DNA of 8,852 nt from contig LUJN01000038.1 in the NCBI GenBank assembly GCA_001689445.1, positions 1 through 8,852 of the forward strand. The letters run 5' to 3'. This DNA comes from Bacteroidales bacterium M3 (GTDB taxonomy: Bacteria; Bacteroidota; Bacteroidia; Bacteroidales; Muribaculaceae). Positions 6,426 to 8,852 of the stretch are shown here, piece by piece. Position 1 is the first letter of the stretch. The number at the start of each line of letters is the position of its first letter. The position numbers and the translations under genes are program-made. The notes under the pieces were generated by a model. The model was not told the origin of the DNA. It was given only the letters and a program-made list of their open reading frames with translations, and did no database searches.

Positions 6426-7670
6426 ATGGGACTATCACTACAATCTACTTTTGAGGCGGCGCGTCGGGCCGGGCGCGACGTGGCACGCCGTGGCGAGCAG
6501 AAGGTCAACGCCCTGCTCATGGCTCTTGCCGACAGCACGGAAAGCTCTATCGACGAGATACTTGCCGCAAACAGCCGCGACTTGGAGCGCATGGACAAGG
6601 CAAATCCCAAGTATGACCGTCTGAAACTCACCGCACAACGTCTGCACGACATAGCCGCCGATATGCGGCAGGTGGCATCGCTCCCATCACCGCTTGGGCG
6701 CGTGCTAAGCTCCACGGTGCGCCCCAACGGGATGCGCATCGACAAGGTGACCGTGCCGTTTGGGGTGATAGGCATAATATACGAGGCGCGTCCCAACGTG
6801 ACCTTTGACGTGTTCTCACTCTGTGTCAAGGCCGGCAGCGCGTGTCTGCTGAAAGGGGGCACCGATGCCGACACGACCAATCGCACTGTCGTGGCGATGA
6901 TAAAGCGCGTGTTGCGCGAACAGGGATGGAACGAGGATGCCGTGACGCTGCTTCCCGCCTCCCACGATGCCACAGCCGAGATGCTGCAGGCCACCCAATG
7001 GGTAGATGTTATAATACCCCGTGGCTCCAAGGGGCTTATCGACTACGTGCGGCAAAACTCGCTTGTGCCTGTCATCGAGACCGGAGCAGGCGTATGCCAC
7101 ACATATATGCACACCTCTGCTGACACAGCCAAGACGCGCGATATCGTGTTCAACTCCAAGACACGCCGCCCGAGCGTATGCAACACCCTCGACACGCTCG
7201 TCATCGACCGCTCGCGCCTTGCCGACCTCCCCGAGGTCTGCGCCCCGTTGGCATCAAAAGATGTCATCGTCTATGCCGACGAGGAGTCCTACAAGGCATT
7301 GGAGGGAAATTATCCCTTGCTGGAACATGCAACGCCTGATGACTTCGGGCGCGAATGGCTTGACTATAAGATGTCGATAAAGACTGTCACAGGGATTGAT
7401 GAGGCCCTTGATGTCATCGAGCGTTACGGCTCGCGCCACAGCGAATGTATTGTCGCCGAGGATAAAGAGGCCATCGACATATTCCTGCGCGAGGTGGATG
7501 CGGCATGTGTCTATGCCAACGTCTCGACGGCGTTTACCGACGGCGGCCAATTTGGCTTTGGAGCGGAAATCGGCATCTCTACCCAGAAGCTCCACGCACG
7601 CGGCCCTATGGCTCTCCCCGAGATAACAACCTACAAATACCTCATCTACGGCAACGGTCAAGTCCGATAA
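6426..7670 (+). CDS. proA: Glutamate-5-semialdehyde dehydrogenase (gamma-glutamyl phosphate reductase)
   Basis: Reduces glutamyl 5-phosphate with NADPH to glutamate-5-semialdehyde, which cyclises to pyrroline-5-carboxylate; second step of proline synthesis, in the cytosol and often complexed with ProB. The 414-residue product (E. coli 417) shows GVIGIIYEARPNVTFD, IIPRGSKGLIDYV (from 196), PVIETGAGVCH, SKTRRPSVCNTLDTL with the catalytic cysteine at C252, and TDGGQFGFGAEIGIS (from 371). The reading frame is open upstream to about 6279, but that extension is not ProA-like and runs through a palindrome and a dyad, so ATG 6426 (MGLSLQSTF) is chosen. No clear Shine-Dalgarno precedes it, which is normal in Bacteroidota. 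It is separated from proB by the opposite-strand ATPase, so it needs its own promoter. Confidence 0.96.
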   Translation: MGLSLQSTFEAARRAGRDVARRGEQKVNALLMALADSTESSIDEILAANSRDLERMDKANPKYDRLKLTAQRLHDIAADMRQVASLPSPLGRVLSSTVRPNGMRIDKVTVPFGVIGIIYEARPNVTFDVFSLCVKAGSACLLKGGTDADTTNRTVVAMIKRVLREQGWNEDAVTLLPASHDATAEMLQATQWVDVIIPRGSKGLIDYVRQNSLVPVIETGAGVCHTYMHTSADTAKTRDIVFNSKTRRPSVCNTLDTLVIDRSRLADLPEVCAPLASKDVIVYADEESYKALEGNYPLLEHATPDDFGREWLDYKMSIKTVTGIDEALDVIERYGSRHSECIVAEDKEAIDIFLREVDAACVYANVSTAFTDGGQFGFGAEIGISTQKLHARGPMALPEITTYKYLIYGNGQVR

Positions 7671-7678
7671 TAGTGCAC

Positions 7679-7699
7679 AGTTCAAAGTTCAAAGGTCAG
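7679..7699 (+). repeat. Short heptamer tandem repeat
   Basis: AGTTCAA at 7679-7685 and 7686-7692, followed by a degenerate third unit AGGTCAG at 7693-7699. It starts nine bases after the proA stop codon, in the proA-rlmN spacer. Short repeats of this kind are frequent between genes in Bacteroidales; no function is evident. Confidence 0.6.
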
Positions 7700-7735
7700 A
7701 GTTTTGGGTAACGGCGATATCCACCATATGTAGGG

Positions 7736-7752
7736 ACATGCCTTTGGCATGT
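7736..7752. repeat. Small intergenic hairpin element
   Basis: ACATGCC and GGCATGT form a perfect 7-bp stem around a TTT loop, preceded by TAGGG. There is no T-run after it, so it is not a standard intrinsic terminator on the plus strand. It lies 38 bases before rlmN. It may be one copy of a dispersed short palindrome, which needs a genome-wide count. Confidence 0.5.
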
Positions 7753-7789
7753 TGACGTTGCAATACCCGACCAACCAAAGAAAAAGATT

Positions 7790-8809
7790 ATGGAAAAGAT
7801 ACGGCTTATAGGGATGACGCTTGAGCAGCTTAGGGAGGTCGCCGCCGAGTGCGGGATGCCATCCTTTGCCGCCAAGCAGATGGCACAGTGGCTCTATGTA
7901 AAGCGGGTCAAGGAGATTGACGCGATGACCGACCTTTCACTCAAGGCGCGTGCGCGGCTTGCCGAGAGCTACACGGTCGGACGTGTCGCCCCCAAGGCGG
8001 AGGCGCGCTCCAAGGACGGCACGGCCAAATACCTGTTTGACGGCGTGGGTGGCCGCGACGTGGAGGCTGTTTATATCCCTGACCGCGAGAGGGCGACACT
8101 CTGCGTGTCGTCCCAGGCGGGATGCCGCATGAACTGTGCGTTCTGCATGACGGGACGGCAAGGATTTCACGGCAATCTAACTGCCGCCGACATCATCAAT
8201 CAGGTGCTGTCGATACCCGACAGCATGTCGCTGACCAACATCGTGTTTATGGGGATGGGCGAGCCGATGGACAACCTGAATGCCGTGCTGCAGGCGATAG
8301 AAGTGCTGACCTCACCGTGGGGGCTTGCATGGAGCCCCAAGCGCATAACAGTGTCGTCGATTGGCAAAATCAAGGAACTGCGCACGCTGCTCGACACAAC
8401 CAAGGTGCACGTGGCGATAAGCGTGCATTCTCCCTTTGCCGAAGAGCGCGAGGGGCTTATGCCTGTCGAGCGGGCCTACCCGTTGCGCGACGTGCTCGGC
8501 ATGTTGCGGGAGTATGATTTCACCCACCAGAGGCGCCTGTCGGTCGAGTATATCTGCTGGCGGGGACTCAATGACGGCCTGCGCCATGCCGATGCCTTGG
8601 CACGCCTGTTGCGCGGCATGGAGTGCCGTGTCAACCTAATACGCTTCCATGCCATTCCCGGTGTCGACCTGCGCCCTGCCTCGGAGCGCGACATGGTGGC
8701 TTTCCGCGACCGCCTCAACGAGCTTGGCGTCACGGCGACAATCCGTGCCTCGCGCGGCGAGGACATCATGGCCGCCTGCGGAATGCTCGCCGGCAAAGCC
8801 CGCAGCTGA
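7790..8809 (+). CDS. rlmN: 23S rRNA (adenine2503-C2)-methyltransferase, radical SAM
   Basis: Methylates C2 of A2503 in 23S rRNA at the peptidyl-transferase centre and, in this family, C2 of A37 in some tRNAs, by a radical-SAM mechanism with a methyl-cysteine intermediate. The 339-residue product (E. coli 384, whose N-terminus is longer) has the cluster motif CRMNCAFC (C112, C116, C119) that binds the 4Fe-4S centre, GMGEP (155-159) for SAM, and the terminal cysteine C330 in IRASRGEDIMAACG that matches the methyl-carrying cysteine; C105 in LCVSSQAGC is the other conserved site. The ATG at 7790 follows AAGAAAAAGATT, a weak purine-rich ribosome site. It is 119 bases after proA on the same strand, so co-transcription is possible but not shown; no convincing TAnnTTTG box is visible in the gap. 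RlmN, not Cfr: the sequence and context fit the housekeeping enzyme. Confidence 0.95.
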   Translation: MEKIRLIGMTLEQLREVAAECGMPSFAAKQMAQWLYVKRVKEIDAMTDLSLKARARLAESYTVGRVAPKAEARSKDGTAKYLFDGVGGRDVEAVYIPDRERATLCVSSQAGCRMNCAFCMTGRQGFHGNLTAADIINQVLSIPDSMSLTNIVFMGMGEPMDNLNAVLQAIEVLTSPWGLAWSPKRITVSSIGKIKELRTLLDTTKVHVAISVHSPFAEEREGLMPVERAYPLRDVLGMLREYDFTHQRRLSVEYICWRGLNDGLRHADALARLLRGMECRVNLIRFHAIPGVDLRPASERDMVAFRDRLNELGVTATIRASRGEDIMAACGMLAGKARS

Positions 8810-8830
8810 CGCAACCCCGATTCAAGACAT

Positions 8831-8848
8831 AGGTACAAAGGTACATAG
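8831..8848 (+). repeat. Octamer-type repeat at the window edge
   Basis: AGGTACA occurs at 8831-8837 and 8839-8845 and is followed by TAGGG, a spacing of eight bases. It starts 21 bases after the rlmN stop codon and may continue past the window. No terminator hairpin for rlmN is visible before the window ends. Confidence 0.45.
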
Positions 8849-8852
8849 GGCT

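Noticed and set aside
7736..7752. Intrinsic terminator after proA
   Set aside because: The stem is only 7 bp and no T-run follows it.

Overview
The window looks like a chromosomal segment from a fairly GC-rich member of the Bacteroidales (Bacteroidota). A gut lineage such as Muribaculaceae is my best guess, but this is by eye. Reasons: several upstream regions carry the Bacteroidota -7 promoter motif TAnnTTTG, strong Shine-Dalgarno sequences are mostly absent, the gene families (DUF2851, XRE-cupin regulator plus AMP-binding enzyme, AAA/DUF4143 ATPase) are common in this order, and short heptamer/octamer repeats sit between genes.

Layout. (1) 103-1383, minus: a DUF2851 protein of unknown function. 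(2) 1384-1664: a divergent promoter region with one TAnnTTTG box per direction and a pair of TTGCGCAA palindromes on the plus-strand promoter. (3) 1665-4987, plus: an apparent three-gene operon of an XRE-cupin regulator, an ACSM-like acyl-CoA synthetase and proB. The spacing is 18 bases, then an ATGA overlap. (4) 5003-6223, minus: an AAA ATPase with a C-terminal DUF4143 domain, lying between proB and proA and convergent with proB. (5) 6224-6425: a control region with three copies of a 28-bp palindrome whose centres are exactly 40 bp apart around the ATPase promoter, then a separate 23-bp dyad just before proA. (6) 6426-7670, plus: proA. (7) 7671-7789: a repeat-bearing spacer. (8) 7790-8809, plus: rlmN. 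No stretch over 300 bases lacks a gene.

How the parts work together. ProB and ProA catalyse the first two steps from glutamate to proline, and such genes are usually adjacent. Here they are separated by an opposite-strand ATPase of a sporadically distributed family with visibly more A/T-rich sequence, so proA must have its own promoter or depend on the intergenic region. ProB is instead translationally coupled to an acyl-CoA synthetase that is probably controlled by the cupin regulator in front of it.

The most notable unexplained structure is the phased palindrome array at 6222-6330. Two palindromes flank the predicted ATPase -7 box and one ends next to its start codon. This looks like a dedicated operator or RNA-level switch for the ATPase. 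I could not run any search, so family calls rest on motifs I recognise.
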